NCBI RefSeq assembly: GCF_039530945.1
Contig: NZ_BAAAPC010000001.1
Span: 186,001 to 250,000 of the forward strand
Source: Nocardiopsis_C rhodophaea
GTDB taxonomy: Bacteria > Actinomycetota > Actinomycetes > Streptosporangiales > Streptosporangiaceae
Direction: 5' to 3'
DNA length: 64,000 nucleotides
This document shows, one piece after another, positions 1-8,191 of the stretch (position 1 is its first letter; every line of letters begins with the position of its first letter). The position numbers and the translations under genes were made by a program. Under the pieces are notes generated by a model. The model had not been told where the DNA came from and made no database searches. It worked only from the letters and a program-made list of their open reading frames with translations.

Positions 1-323
1 ACCTGGAAGGAGCCCTGGGCGTCGGTGACGGCCGCTCCCACCGCCGTCGCACCGGCCGCGGTGGCACCGGCGGTCGCGGTGGCGATGTCGTCGACCCGGA
101 TGTCGAGGTGCAGGCGGTCGCGATTGGTCGTGGCCGCCGAATCCGGCTGGAAGGACAGGCGCGGGCGCCATTCAGCTCCGGTGGTCCCCTCGATATAGGA
201 CCAGCCGTCCGGCCGGTCGACCACCGTGCCGCCCAGGACCACGGCCCAGAAGCGCGCGACCCGTGCCGGATCGGCGGCGTTGATGACGATCTGCTCGGTT
301 CGTCCCAGAGGCATGCCGGGCAT
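1..323 (-). CDS. VOC-family (glyoxalase-like) protein, 3' end outside window
   Basis: The reading frame starts at an ATG at 323 (N-terminus MPGMPLGRTEQ) and runs off the left edge, so only about 107 N-terminal residues are seen. The start IVINAADPARVARFWAVVLG and later RLHLDIRVDDI are the first half of a vicinal-oxygen-chelate fold as in small glyoxalase/bleomycin-resistance-like proteins. A second in-frame ATG lies three codons in. It is the last gene of an apparent operon behind the flavin-binding protein and the DevR-like regulator; its start is 1 base from the stop of the gene upstream. Substrate unknown. Confidence 0.8.
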   Translation of the reverse strand, partial: MPGMPLGRTEQIVINAADPARVARFWAVVLGGTVVDRPDGWSYIEGTTGAEWRPRLSFQPDSAATTNRDRLHLDIRVDDIATATAGATAAGATAVGAAVTDAQGSFQ

Positions 324-324
324 C

Positions 325-771
325 CTAGCCCGGGGCCGTCCCCGGTGTGCCACCCGGGATGCGGCGGCCGGTGATGACCTTGGTCTCGACCCGGATGAAG
401 TGGGTCCGGTCCCCGGGCGCCCAGGGGTGCAGCGGCAGGCGTTCCAGGTCGGCGCGTTCCTCCGGGGCGGTGACGGCGCGGCCGTTGCCCACGACCGTGA
501 CCGACCAGCCCGTCCGCGCGTCGACGTCGAAGTCGTCCACCTCGAAGGCGACAACCGTGTCGCGGGTCGCCGAGGCCAGCCGCGAGGCGGCCGAGGTGCG
601 GATCACGATGTCCACGCCGTAGACGACGAAGTTCACCGGCTGGACAGCTGGCAGGGCGTTGTGGGTGAACACGATGCGCCCCAGGGGTGCGGCGGCCAGC
701 AGCCGCAGGCACTCCTCGCGGCCGAGGATCTCCAGCCCCGCGTTGTCCAGCGACGTATCGGGCGTGGTCAT
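325..771 (-). CDS. Pyridoxamine 5'-phosphate oxidase-like flavin-binding protein
   Basis: A 148-residue protein with a split-barrel PNPOx-like sequence: the N-terminal stretch EECLRLLAAAPLGRIVFTHN followed by LPAVQPVNFVVYGVDIVIRT and the central VAFEVDDFDVDARTGWSVTV are typical of small FMN- or F420-binding proteins of actinomycetes. Such proteins are often found in DevR/DosR dormancy regulons. The ATG overlaps the stop of the DevR-like gene by 4 bases, so the two are translationally coupled. The exact substrate cannot be read from sequence. Confidence 0.85.
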   Translation of the reverse strand: MTTPDTSLDNAGLEILGREECLRLLAAAPLGRIVFTHNALPAVQPVNFVVYGVDIVIRTSAASRLASATRDTVVAFEVDDFDVDARTGWSVTVVGNGRAVTAPEERADLERLPLHPWAPGDRTHFIRVETKVITGRRIPGGTPGTAPG

Positions 772-1427
772 CGCTTCTTGTTCCGGAGATCAGCGACGAG
801 GATGGCGGCCTGGGTCCGACGTTTCAGGTCGAGTTTGGACAGCAGGCTGGACACGTAGTTTTTCACCGTCTTCTCGGCCAGGTAGAGCCGCGCTCCGATC
901 TCCCGGTTGGTCATCCCCTCCCCGATGAGGTCGAGGATCTGGCGTTCCTGCCGACTGAGGCCGGCCAGCGGGTCCGGCTCGGAGCCCCGGCCGCGCAGGC
1001 GTTCGAGCATCCGGCCGGTGCTGCCGGGGTCCAGCAGCGAACCCCCCGCGGCGACCGTGCGCACGGCCCCGACCAGGTCGGCGCCGTGGATCTGCTTGAG
1101 CACGTATCCGGCGGCACCGGCCATGACCGCGTCGTACAGGGCCTCGTCGTCGGCGAACGAGGTCAGCATCAGGCAGGCGGTCTTTGGCCGGCACGACCGG
1201 ATCTCGCGGCACACGCTGACGCCCGATCCGCCTGGCAGCCGCACGTCGAGGACGGCGACGTCGGGGGCGGCCGCGGGGATCCGGGACAGTGCCTGCTCGG
1301 CGGTTCCCGCCTCGCCCACGATCCGCATGTCCGGCTCGCCTTCGAGGAGCGCGGCGATACCGCGTCGCACCACCTCGTGATCGTCGACAAGGAAGACCTT
1401 GATCTCCTCCGGCGCCCCGGCCGTCAT
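768..1427 (-). CDS. devR: DevR/NarL-type response regulator (LuxR HTH)
   Basis: This 219-residue protein has an N-terminal receiver domain (acidic VDDHE near the start, phosphoacceptor Asp in DVAVLDVRLPGG near residue 60, Lys in YVLKQIHGADL) and a C-terminal LuxR-type helix-turn-helix (LSRQERQILDLIGEGMTNREIG, then KTVKNYVSSLLSKL). That layout and the sequence style match DevR/DosR regulators of the hypoxia/redox response. No sensor kinase is encoded nearby. A DevR-box-like site lies about 110 bases upstream, suggesting autoregulation. The symbol is by family resemblance only. Confidence 0.85.
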   Translation of the reverse strand: MTAGAPEEIKVFLVDDHEVVRRGIAALLEGEPDMRIVGEAGTAEQALSRIPAAAPDVAVLDVRLPGGSGVSVCREIRSCRPKTACLMLTSFADDEALYDAVMAGAAGYVLKQIHGADLVGAVRTVAAGGSLLDPGSTGRMLERLRGRGSEPDPLAGLSRQERQILDLIGEGMTNREIGARLYLAEKTVKNYVSSLLSKLDLKRRTQAAILVADLRNKKR

Positions 1428-1537
1428 TCGGCCAGCCCCTCTCCAGCTGTCAGCACGCCCGACGTCACGTCGCTTGCATGACCGACGTTATAGCGCCGGG
1501 GCCGGACAGCGTCCACTCCGAAGGGCTCGAATGGGAA

Positions 1538-1554
1538 CGGCCAAAGGTCCCGAA
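1538..1554 (-). promoter_or_regulatory. DevR-box-like operator upstream of the response regulator
   Basis: On the minus strand this reads TTCGGGACCTTTGGCCG and continues to TTCCC. It matches the core of the DevR/DosR box (GGGAC, an A/T-rich centre, G(G/T)CC). It sits upstream of the devR-like operon in the orientation expected for its promoter. The match to a known consensus is by eye. Confidence 0.55.
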
Positions 1555-1600
1555 TCGGTGCCCGGTAGCCGGGGGACCCGGCCACCGGTTCGTCCGCCGC

Positions 1601-3076
1601 TTAGCGGTGGGCCCACGGCCGGGCCTCCTCGAAGGCGCGGCACGCCGCCAGCACCAGGGCGTCGGCGTGACGGGCGCCGACGACCTGCAACCCCACGGGC
1701 AACCCGTCGTCGGTGAGGCCGCACGGAACGCTGGCCGCGGGCTGCTGGGTCATGTTGAACGGGTAGCTGAACCCGGCCCAGCTGGTCCAGCGGCGATCGG
1801 TGGACCCGGAGGGGACCTCCAACCCGGCCTCGAAGGCGGGGATCGGCATGGTCGGGGTGAGCAGCAGGTCGTACTTGGCGTGGAAGAGGCCCATGTTCCG
1901 CCCCATCCGCATGCGGGTGTCCACGGCCGTGAGGTAGTCCTGCGCGCTGTAGGTCAATCCCTCGTCGATGATCTCGCGCAGACCGGGGTCGAGGAGTTCG
2001 CGCTCGCGATCGCCCAGCCGCTCGGTGGCCTTGGCCGCGCCGGCGTACCAGAGGACGTGGAAGTCCTGGCGGCAGTCCTCCAGCGGCGGGTCGACCTGCT
2101 CCACCCGCGCTCCCAGCTCGGCGAAGGCGGTGACGGCGTCGGCGACCACGCGGGCGACCTCGGGGTCGACCGTCAGGTGGCCGAGCGAGGGGCTGTAGGC
2201 GATGCGAAGTCCGCGCACCGACCGGCCGAGCGCCGCGGAGAAGGAGGTGGCCGGGGGTGCCAGCGCCGACCAGTCGCGTGGGTCGGGAGCGCTGGTGACG
2301 TCGAGCATGAGCGCGGCGTCGGCGACGGTCCGGGTCATCGGCCCGGTGTGGGCGAGGGTGCCGAACGCGCTGGCCGGGTAGTGCGGGACCACACCGTAGG
2401 TCGGCTTGATCGCGAAGATGCCGGTGAAGCTCGCTGGGATGCGCACCGAGCCACCGCCGTCGGTCCCGGTGGCCAGCGGCCCCATGCCGGAGGCCACCGC
2501 GGCGGCGGATCCGCCGCTGGACCCGCCGGGCGTTGTGGACAGGTCCCACGGGTTGCGGGTGACACCGGTGAGCGGACTGTCGGTGGTGCCCTTCCAGGCC
2601 AGTTCGGGCGTGGTTGTCTTGCCGACGAAGACCGCGCCGTTCTCCCGGAGGCGCGCCACGACGGGGGAGTCCTCCGGCCAGTCCTGGTTCGGGTCGACCG
2701 TCATGGAGCCGCGCAGTGTGGGCCAGCCGCGGGTGAGGTGGATGTCCTTGATGGCGGTGGGCACGCCGTCCAGCCGCCCCTGGGGCTCCCCGCGCTGCCA
2801 GCGCTCTTCGGAGGCGCGTGCCGCCGCCCGCGCTTCGTCCGGTTTGACGAGGCAGAAGGCGTTGAGCGCGGGGTTATCCCGCTCGATGCGGTCGAGCACG
2901 GCATCGGTGACCTCGACCGGCGACAGGCTCCGCTTCTCGTATCCGGCCAGCAGCTCGGTGGCCGCGAGCGCGGTGAGCTCGTCCGCGTCCCCGCGCGCCG
3001 CGGACGGGTTGGGCGCCCCCTGTCCGGGGACGGCCTCCCCGGCCGAACGGTCCAGCCCCTCGAACCCGGTACTCAT
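1601..3076 (-). CDS. Amidase (amidase-signature family)
   Basis: A 491-residue amidase-signature hydrolase with the full Ser-cisSer-Lys triad: Lys110 in TAIKDIHLTRG, cis-Ser186 in TTPGGSSGGSAAA and nucleophile Ser210 in TDGGGSVRIPAS. The length and the 24-residue spacing between the two serines fit the family, which hydrolyses carboxamides to acid plus ammonia. It lies downstream of, and in the same direction as, the D-2-hydroxyacid dehydrogenase, so it probably shares that promoter and its GATTGTC operator. The true substrate is unknown; context suggests a nitrogenous compound broken down to a C4-C5 acid. Confidence 0.9.
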   Translation of the reverse strand: MSTGFEGLDRSAGEAVPGQGAPNPSAARGDADELTALAATELLAGYEKRSLSPVEVTDAVLDRIERDNPALNAFCLVKPDEARAAARASEERWQRGEPQGRLDGVPTAIKDIHLTRGWPTLRGSMTVDPNQDWPEDSPVVARLRENGAVFVGKTTTPELAWKGTTDSPLTGVTRNPWDLSTTPGGSSGGSAAAVASGMGPLATGTDGGGSVRIPASFTGIFAIKPTYGVVPHYPASAFGTLAHTGPMTRTVADAALMLDVTSAPDPRDWSALAPPATSFSAALGRSVRGLRIAYSPSLGHLTVDPEVARVVADAVTAFAELGARVEQVDPPLEDCRQDFHVLWYAGAAKATERLGDRERELLDPGLREIIDEGLTYSAQDYLTAVDTRMRMGRNMGLFHAKYDLLLTPTMPIPAFEAGLEVPSGSTDRRWTSWAGFSYPFNMTQQPAASVPCGLTDDGLPVGLQVVGARHADALVLAACRAFEEARPWAHR

Positions 3077-3146
3077 GTCAGCGTCCTCGTTTCCGTTCGG
3101 CGGATTGGTAGAGGTGAGGAGGTGAGAGGTGAGGGGGCGTCGGCGC

Positions 3147-4151
3147 TCAGGGACCGGACACGTACCCCCTGCGCTTGTCGACGATGTTTCGGGGGTCCTC
3201 CCCGTTCAGGAAGCGATCGAGGTTGTCGGTGAACAGGCGCACGAGTTCGGAGCGCCAGCCGACGATGTCGCCAGACATGTGGGGGGAGATGATCACCCCG
3301 GGCAGGTCCCACAGAGGGGAGGACTCCGGGAGCGGCTCGGTCTCGAAGACGTCGAGCGCGGCACCGGCGACGGCGCCGTCGCGCAGCGCGCGCACCAGCG
3401 CGTCCTCGTCGACGATGGAGCCGCGCGCGACATTGATCAGCCGGGCCGTGGGCTTCATGAGGGACAGGGCGCGGGTGCTGATGAGCCCGCGGGTCTGGTC
3501 GGTGAGCGGCGCGGCGACGACGACGTAGTCGGCCCGGGGCAGGGCGTCCCCCAGGTCGGGGCCGGTCGAGTCGAGGGAGGCCTCGACCACGTCGCCGAGG
3601 TCGGGGTCGGTGCGGGCGGTACGGCCCGCCGCCTCGACGGTCATCCCGGCGGCGGCGAGCTGGGCGGCGATGGCCCGGCCGATGGGGCCGGTGCCGATGA
3701 CCAGCGCGCGCCGCCCGGCGATGGGCTCGGTCTCGCGGTGCCGCCAGACGCGGTCGCGCTGCAGGTCGTGGCTGCCGGGGAAGTCCTTGGCGAAGCTCAG
3801 CACCAGGCCGAGGACGTACTCGGCCATGGGCCGGTCGAACACGCCGCGGGAATTGGTGACGACGACGTCGCTGTCGACCAGGGCGGGGAACATGAGGTTG
3901 TCGACGCCGGCCGTGGCGGCGTGCACCCACCGCAGGGCGTCGGCCTTGGGCCACGCGGCGGCGACGGCGGTGGAGAAGAGGTCCCAGACGAAGAGGGCCT
4001 GGGCGCCGGGGAGCGCCTCGGCCAGGCGGTCGGCCGTGGCGTAGCGGACGGAGGCGAGCCGGGGATCGGCGTCGATTCGCTCGTGTCCGGGGGGCAGGGT
4101 GTCCCCGTGCAGGATGACGAGGTGCGGTGCTGGCCGGGGGGCAGCGGACAC
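3147..4151 (-). CDS. D-2-hydroxyacid dehydrogenase
   Basis: NAD-dependent 2-hydroxyacid dehydrogenase. The Rossmann motif is VIGTGPIGRAIAAQLAAAGM; the catalytic set is Arg in LINVARGSIVDEDAL, Glu in LDVFETEPLP and His in VIISPHMSG. I chose the GTG at 4151 (334 residues) because CAGGGAG sits 8 bases upstream; the frame is open to 4358, with alternative GTGs at 4172, 4208 and 4214. It is the first gene of a minus-strand pair with the amidase and is divergent from the DUF3830/racemase operon across a promoter region carrying two operator-like palindromes. Confidence 0.88.
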   Translation of the reverse strand: MSAAPRPAPHLVILHGDTLPPGHERIDADPRLASVRYATADRLAEALPGAQALFVWDLFSTAVAAAWPKADALRWVHAATAGVDNLMFPALVDSDVVVTNSRGVFDRPMAEYVLGLVLSFAKDFPGSHDLQRDRVWRHRETEPIAGRRALVIGTGPIGRAIAAQLAAAGMTVEAAGRTARTDPDLGDVVEASLDSTGPDLGDALPRADYVVVAAPLTDQTRGLISTRALSLMKPTARLINVARGSIVDEDALVRALRDGAVAGAALDVFETEPLPESSPLWDLPGVIISPHMSGDIVGWRSELVRLFTDNLDRFLNGEDPRNIVDKRRGYVSGP

Positions 4152-4233
4152 GAGGGCGACTCCCTGGTGCACGTCGTGGGTGGTCAGGGCGGCTTTCCCG
4201 AAAGCCACTGCCACGCTAGGGAGCCACCGTAGG

Positions 4234-4245
4234 ATTGTCAACAAT
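4234..4245. promoter_or_regulatory. GntR-type operator copy 1 (ATTGTCAACAAT)
   Basis: The sequence ATTGTCAACAAT has the dyad arms ATTGT/ACAAT and recurs at 4347-4360 and 11850-11863. It lies about 85 bases upstream of the dehydrogenase start. The arms TTGT-N2-ACAA are of the kind bound by FCD-type GntR regulators, and one is encoded at 7062-7778. The assignment to that regulator is inferred. Confidence 0.55.
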
Positions 4246-4346
4246 TGATCGAATAGCCCCTGGTGCGACCCCCTCCACCATGTTTCACAGACACGTAACA
4301 CGGCGTGGGGACGCGACCATTGATGCGCCCGCCAACGCGATCGTAT

Positions 4347-4360
4347 GATTGTCGACAATC
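4347..4360. promoter_or_regulatory. GntR-type operator copy 2 (perfect 14-bp palindrome)
   Basis: GATTGTCGACAATC is a perfect 14-bp palindrome located 180 bases upstream of the DUF3830 gene, within the 388-base divergent intergenic region (4152-4539). A TTGACA hexamer at 4390-4395 may be the -35 box of the rightward promoter, but no good -10 is seen. Apart from these sites the region shows no gene. Confidence 0.6.
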
Positions 4361-4539
4361 CACGGCAACAGTGGCTGCCGCGGTCGAAGTTGACAGTGTT
4401 TGTGCGCAGGTTTTTCCACTTTCACCCTCTTTCTCCGACTTCAGGGGGAGAACCACCTCTGCGGCCGTCCCGGTGGCCCGTCCTTCCGGGTGGCCTGGCG
4501 CGGACCCGTTAGCCCGACGACGAAAGGGCCAACCCGACG

Positions 4540-5031
4540 ATGCCTCGGTACATGACCATCAGTCTGGAGAAGCGCGGCGTCTCCTGCGTCGCCGAACTTC
4601 TGGACAAGGACGCCCCGCGCACCTGCGAGGCGGTCTGGGCGGCGCTGCCCCAGGGCGGCGACGTCTACCACGCCAAGTACGCCCGCAACGAGGTGTACGC
4701 GATGGTGCCCCGATTCGCCGCTGAGGAGCCCGGCCAGGAGAACCCCACTGTCACCCCCATCCCCGGGGACGTCGTGTACTTCTCCTTCCACGGCGGCATG
4801 CTCGACCGCGGCTTCAAGGAGGAGAAGGGCATCGACACCCTGCCCGGCGTGATCGACCTGGCGATCTTCTACGGACGCAACAACCTGTTGCTCAACGGCG
4901 ACGTCGGCTGGGTCCCCGGGAACGTCTACGCCACCATCGTCGACGGTCTCGCCCCCATGGCGGAAGCGTGCAACGACGTGTGGCGTTCCGGAAGCGTGGG
5001 CGAACGCCTCGTCTACCGGCGCCTGGAGTAG
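4540..5031 (+). CDS. DUF3830 family protein (cyclophilin-like fold)
   Basis: A 163-residue protein that resembles the DUF3830 family: N-terminus YMTISLEKRGVSCVAELLDKDAP, a central IPGDVVYFSFHGGMLD and a C-terminal part with YGRNNLLLNGDVGWVPGN. Members have a cyclophilin-like barrel and are often encoded beside Asp/Glu-racemase-fold proteins and amidases in catabolic operons, as here; their reaction is not established. AAAGG precedes the ATG. It is the first gene of the rightward operon that also holds the two racemase-fold genes. Confidence 0.82.
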   Translation: MPRYMTISLEKRGVSCVAELLDKDAPRTCEAVWAALPQGGDVYHAKYARNEVYAMVPRFAAEEPGQENPTVTPIPGDVVYFSFHGGMLDRGFKEEKGIDTLPGVIDLAIFYGRNNLLLNGDVGWVPGNVYATIVDGLAPMAEACNDVWRSGSVGERLVYRRLE

Positions 5032-5115
5032 CTTCCGCACCACCGTGACCAGCGGGCCCGAGATCGAATCGGGTCCGTCCGCTGTTCCATACGAAAAGAA
5101 GGGGGTGAGTGACCA

Positions 5116-6003
5116 ATGCGCAACGATCGGCATGCCGGAGGCCCGGCGCACGGTGACGATCGGGACGAGCGGGTCCTCCTCGACCACGCGGGGGCCCCGG
5201 CGCCCCTGCTCGGCCGTACGTCGCTCGACGCGGATACGCAGCACAACGTCGTCGAGCTCTCTGCCGTGACGGATACCCCGTGGCAGTCCGGGGTGGGGGT
5301 GGTGGCCCCCTACGACTTCGCGCTCGATCGGGAATTGTGGCGGTGGGCGCCCGACGACATCTCGCTGTACGTCACGCGGCTGCCGTTCGTCCCGGTGCCG
5401 GTGACCGTCGACCAGGCGTCGGCGCTGAGCGACGGCGACAACGTCGCCCGCGCCACCCGCGACCTGCTCGCGCCCGAACCGCTGGTCGTGGCCTACGCCT
5501 GCGCGTCCGGCAGCTTCGTGAACGGCGCCAGCGGGGAGCGGCAGCTGTGGCAAAGCATCCTCGACGCCGGGGCGCCCTCCGCGGTCACCACCTCCGGGGC
5601 GCTCATCCGGGCGCTCGACTCCCTGGGCGTGCGCCGCGTGGCCGTGGTGACGCCGTACGTCGACAGCGTCACCGAGAGGCTCACGGGCTACCTCCACGAG
5701 CACCGTATCCAGACCGTGTCCAGCGTGGGGCTGGGGCTGCTCAACCACATCTGGAAGGTCGCCTACTCGGAAGTGGTGCAGGCGGTCCGCGACGCGGACC
5801 GCCCGGAGGCCGAGGCCGTCTTCATCAGCTGCACCAACGTGCTCACCTACGACATCATCGCGCCGCTGGAGCGGATGCTGGGCAAGCCCGTCCTGGCCGC
5901 CAACCAGGTGACCATGTGGGCCGCGCTGCAGGCCATCGGGCGTCGGCCGGTGGCACACGGGCAGCACCTGGTGGACGCCACCGACCAGACCACCGCCGCC
6001 TAG
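5116..6003 (+). CDS. Maleate cis-trans isomerase / Asp-Glu racemase-fold protein
   Basis: A 295-residue member of the maleate isomerase/arylmalonate decarboxylase/Asp-Glu racemase superfamily. Both active-site cysteines are present: Cys129 in AYACASGSF and Cys239 in VFISCTNVLTY. With both cysteines an isomerase or racemase activity on a dicarboxylate or 2-substituted acid is plausible. The first ~45 residues are longer than usual and may not all be translated; an in-frame start further in cannot be excluded. It lies between the DUF3830 gene and a second, diverged family member. Confidence 0.85.
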   Translation: MRNDRHAGGPAHGDDRDERVLLDHAGAPAPLLGRTSLDADTQHNVVELSAVTDTPWQSGVGVVAPYDFALDRELWRWAPDDISLYVTRLPFVPVPVTVDQASALSDGDNVARATRDLLAPEPLVVAYACASGSFVNGASGERQLWQSILDAGAPSAVTTSGALIRALDSLGVRRVAVVTPYVDSVTERLTGYLHEHRIQTVSSVGLGLLNHIWKVAYSEVVQAVRDADRPEAEAVFISCTNVLTYDIIAPLERMLGKPVLAANQVTMWAALQAIGRRPVAHGQHLVDATDQTTAA

Positions 6004-6116
6004 CACCCGCGCACCCCTCGTCCACCCGTCGCGCGCGCACGAATGACGGGCGCGGCCGGACATCCCCGTCGAACACAACCAAGCGGACACACGAAAAGGG
6101 GGAGAGGACCATCACC

Positions 6117-6878
6117 ATGGCCAGTGCCGGCTTCCTATACCCGGGGTACAGCGCCGAGGACGACTATCCAGCCCTGCAGAAGCTGATCGGGTCCGATGTC
6201 ACGCTGCACCTGGTGCACACCCTGATGCGGGAGGACGCGCACCGGGTGGACGCGCTGCTCGGCATCGGCGGCTCCGACGTGCTCGCCGAAGGCGCGCGCG
6301 AGCTGCGCGCGCTGGGCGTCGACTCCGCTGTGTGGGCGTGCACCAGCGGCAGCTTCGTGTTCGGCTGGGAAGGCGCGCGTCAGCAGGTCGCCGAAGTGCG
6401 GGAGGCGGCCGGTGTCCCCGCGTCGAGCACGTCGTTCGCGTTCGTGCACGCGCTGCGCCACCTGGGGATCGAGCGGGTGGCGATCGCCGCGACCTACCCC
6501 GCCGATATCGCGCGGCTCTTCGCCGCGTTCCTGGGGGAAGGCGGCATCGAGGTCGTGGCGTGGGCCGAGCGCGGCATCGTCACCGCGGCGGAGGTGGGCA
6601 CGCTTCGGGCGGCCGAGGTGCTGGACTTCGTCGCCGCCAACGACCACCCGGCGGCCGAGGCGGTCCTGGTCCCCGACACCGCGCTGCACAGTGCGGCGAT
6701 CCTGCCGGACCTGGAGGAGCGGCTCGGCAAAACCGTGCTCACCGCCAACCAGGTGAGCGTATGGGAAGGGCTGCGCCTGGCCGGGGCGACGGCGCCCCGC
6801 GCGGGACTGGGCGCGCTGTTCTCGGCGGGAGCTCCGAATTCGCAGATCGACGCGCGAAAGACGGTTATCGACCGGTGA
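6117..6878 (+). CDS. Second Asp/Glu racemase-fold protein lacking one active-site Cys
   Basis: A 253-residue paralogue of the upstream gene, start at the ATG at 6117 (MASAGFLYPG) behind an AAAAGGGGGAGAGG tract. Cys75 is kept in VWACTSGSF, but the second cysteine motif (SCTN in the neighbour) is replaced by VPDTAL, with Asp187 at the Cys position. Loss of the second Cys argues against classic two-base racemisation or maleate isomerisation; a decarboxylase, lyase or partner subunit of the upstream protein is possible. It is followed after 180 bases by the GntR regulator. Confidence 0.85.
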   Translation: MASAGFLYPGYSAEDDYPALQKLIGSDVTLHLVHTLMREDAHRVDALLGIGGSDVLAEGARELRALGVDSAVWACTSGSFVFGWEGARQQVAEVREAAGVPASSTSFAFVHALRHLGIERVAIAATYPADIARLFAAFLGEGGIEVVAWAERGIVTAAEVGTLRAAEVLDFVAANDHPAAEAVLVPDTALHSAAILPDLEERLGKTVLTANQVSVWEGLRLAGATAPRAGLGALFSAGAPNSQIDARKTVIDR

Positions 6879-7061
6879 GGGGGAATCAGGACAAGGAGCA
6901 GCAGCCGTGGCGCGCGGAGCACCGATCGGAGGGGGCAGTGGGCGACATTCGGGGGGTTAGGGTCGGATTCGGCCCGGACCACCCGATCCGATCGCCCCGA
7001 TCGCGGGGGCCCGAGCGCCCGACTCGACCGAGCAGACGCCATAGATAGGTGTGCGAATGCC

Positions 7062-7778
7062 ATGAGCGCCCCAGGACGACTCCAACCCGTTCCCCGAAGG
7101 TCCACCGCCGCCCTCATCGCCGACCAGCTCCGATCGGCGATCATGTACGGCGAGCTGGTCCCCGGGGACCAGCTCGGCGAGACCGAGCTCGCCGCGCAGC
7201 TGGGGGTGAGCCGCGGCCCGCTGCGGGAAGCCATGCAGCGGCTCGTGCAGGAGGGGCTGCTGCGCAGCGAACGCCACCGCGGGCTGTTCGTCCGGGAGCT
7301 CACCGCCCAGGACGTGCGCGACATCTACGTCGCCCGGCTCGCGATCGAGCGCACCGCCTGCGAACTGATCATGCGCGGCAACCGGGGCGAGGCCACCGCC
7401 CGGCTGACGGCCGCCCTCCAGCACCTCGTGGACGCCGCCGCCACCCGCGACCGGGTGGCCATGAGCGACGCCGACCAGGAATTCCACCAGACCCTGGTCA
7501 GCTGCTCGGGCAATTCCCGGCTGGAGCGCATGGCCCAGACCCTCCTCGTCGAGACGCGCATGTGCCTGACCGTCATGCAGAAGGCCTACCCCGAGCCTGA
7601 CGAGCTGGTGCAGGAGCACCGCAAGCTGCTCGACGCCATCGCCGACGGCGACGAGGAGGCGCTGCTGAGGCTCATCGAGTCGCACATGCTCGACACCGTG
7701 GACCGGATCAACACACCGGCGTGTTCCAATGACGGCACCGGGGACCTGACCGAATCATCGCCGGCCGGACGCTCCTGA
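7062..7778 (+). CDS. GntR-family regulator, FCD (FadR-type) domain
   Basis: A 238-residue regulator with an N-terminal winged helix (LIADQLRSAIMYGELVPGDQ, then LAAQLGVSRGPLREAMQRL) and a C-terminal all-helical FCD domain with likely metal ligands in DADQEFHQTL, QEHRKLLDAI and IESHMLD. FCD regulators of this kind usually repress catabolic operons and are released by a pathway intermediate. It closes the rightward operon and is the best candidate to bind the three GATTGTC(A/G)ACAATC sites in the window. Confidence 0.88.
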   Translation: MSAPGRLQPVPRRSTAALIADQLRSAIMYGELVPGDQLGETELAAQLGVSRGPLREAMQRLVQEGLLRSERHRGLFVRELTAQDVRDIYVARLAIERTACELIMRGNRGEATARLTAALQHLVDAAATRDRVAMSDADQEFHQTLVSCSGNSRLERMAQTLLVETRMCLTVMQKAYPEPDELVQEHRKLLDAIADGDEEALLRLIESHMLDTVDRINTPACSNDGTGDLTESSPAGRS

Positions 7779-8191
7779 CCTCTCCCAGAGCGATGCCGCC
7801 GCACGCTCCGTCGATCTCGGCGATATCGACCGAATACTCGCCGCGCGAGCCTCGGGCGCGTCCGGTTTGCCCCACTTTCCCGCGATGATCATGGCAATCG
7901 TCCCGGCAAAACGGACAGAACCGGGACAGTCCCCATGATCATCGCCGGAAGTGGTTCCGGGCAGCGCCGATCCCCGCTTGGGGCCACCCGGCCTCCCACC
8001 GCAAGCCCGGCGCCCCAGCCCCCCACCGCCCTCGGCGCCGCTTTCCCCCAAGAGCACCGGATCAGCCGACCGTCGGCCATGCCACCCAGCAGACGCCCGG
8101 GGCTTTGTACAGCCCGAAACTCCTATCGCAGCTATTCGGCGTACTCTGCCGAGATCAACAGTGATGCGAGGGAACGTCGTGCTCGGGCAGG
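7779..8191. other. Intergenic region between GntR and TetR genes
   Basis: This 413-base stretch between the convergent GntR and TetR genes has no convincing gene. Its only clear structure is the long inverted repeat listed separately (7882-7945). The TetR gene converges from the right, so the hairpin could end transcription from either side. Confidence 0.6.
7882..7945. repeat. 64-bp imperfect inverted repeat
   Basis: The outer arms GCGATGATCATGG and CCATGATCATCGC are perfect 13-bp complements; after 5 unpaired bases on each side the inner arms GTCCCGG and CCGGGAC pair again, around a loop of about 14 bases. Both arms contain TGATCA. It looks like a mobile or repetitive intergenic palindrome or a large bidirectional terminator; it has no T-tract. 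Confidence 0.7.

Noticed and set aside
1478..3232. 584-codon plus-strand open frame opposite the amidase
   Set aside because: Mirror frame of high-GC coding DNA; Gly/Arg/Asp-rich, no family features, while the opposite strand encodes a complete amidase.
5280..6116. N-terminal extension of the second racemase-fold gene
   Set aside because: The frame is open but codes Arg/Gly-rich sequence overlapping the first racemase gene; the fold begins at the ATG at 6117.
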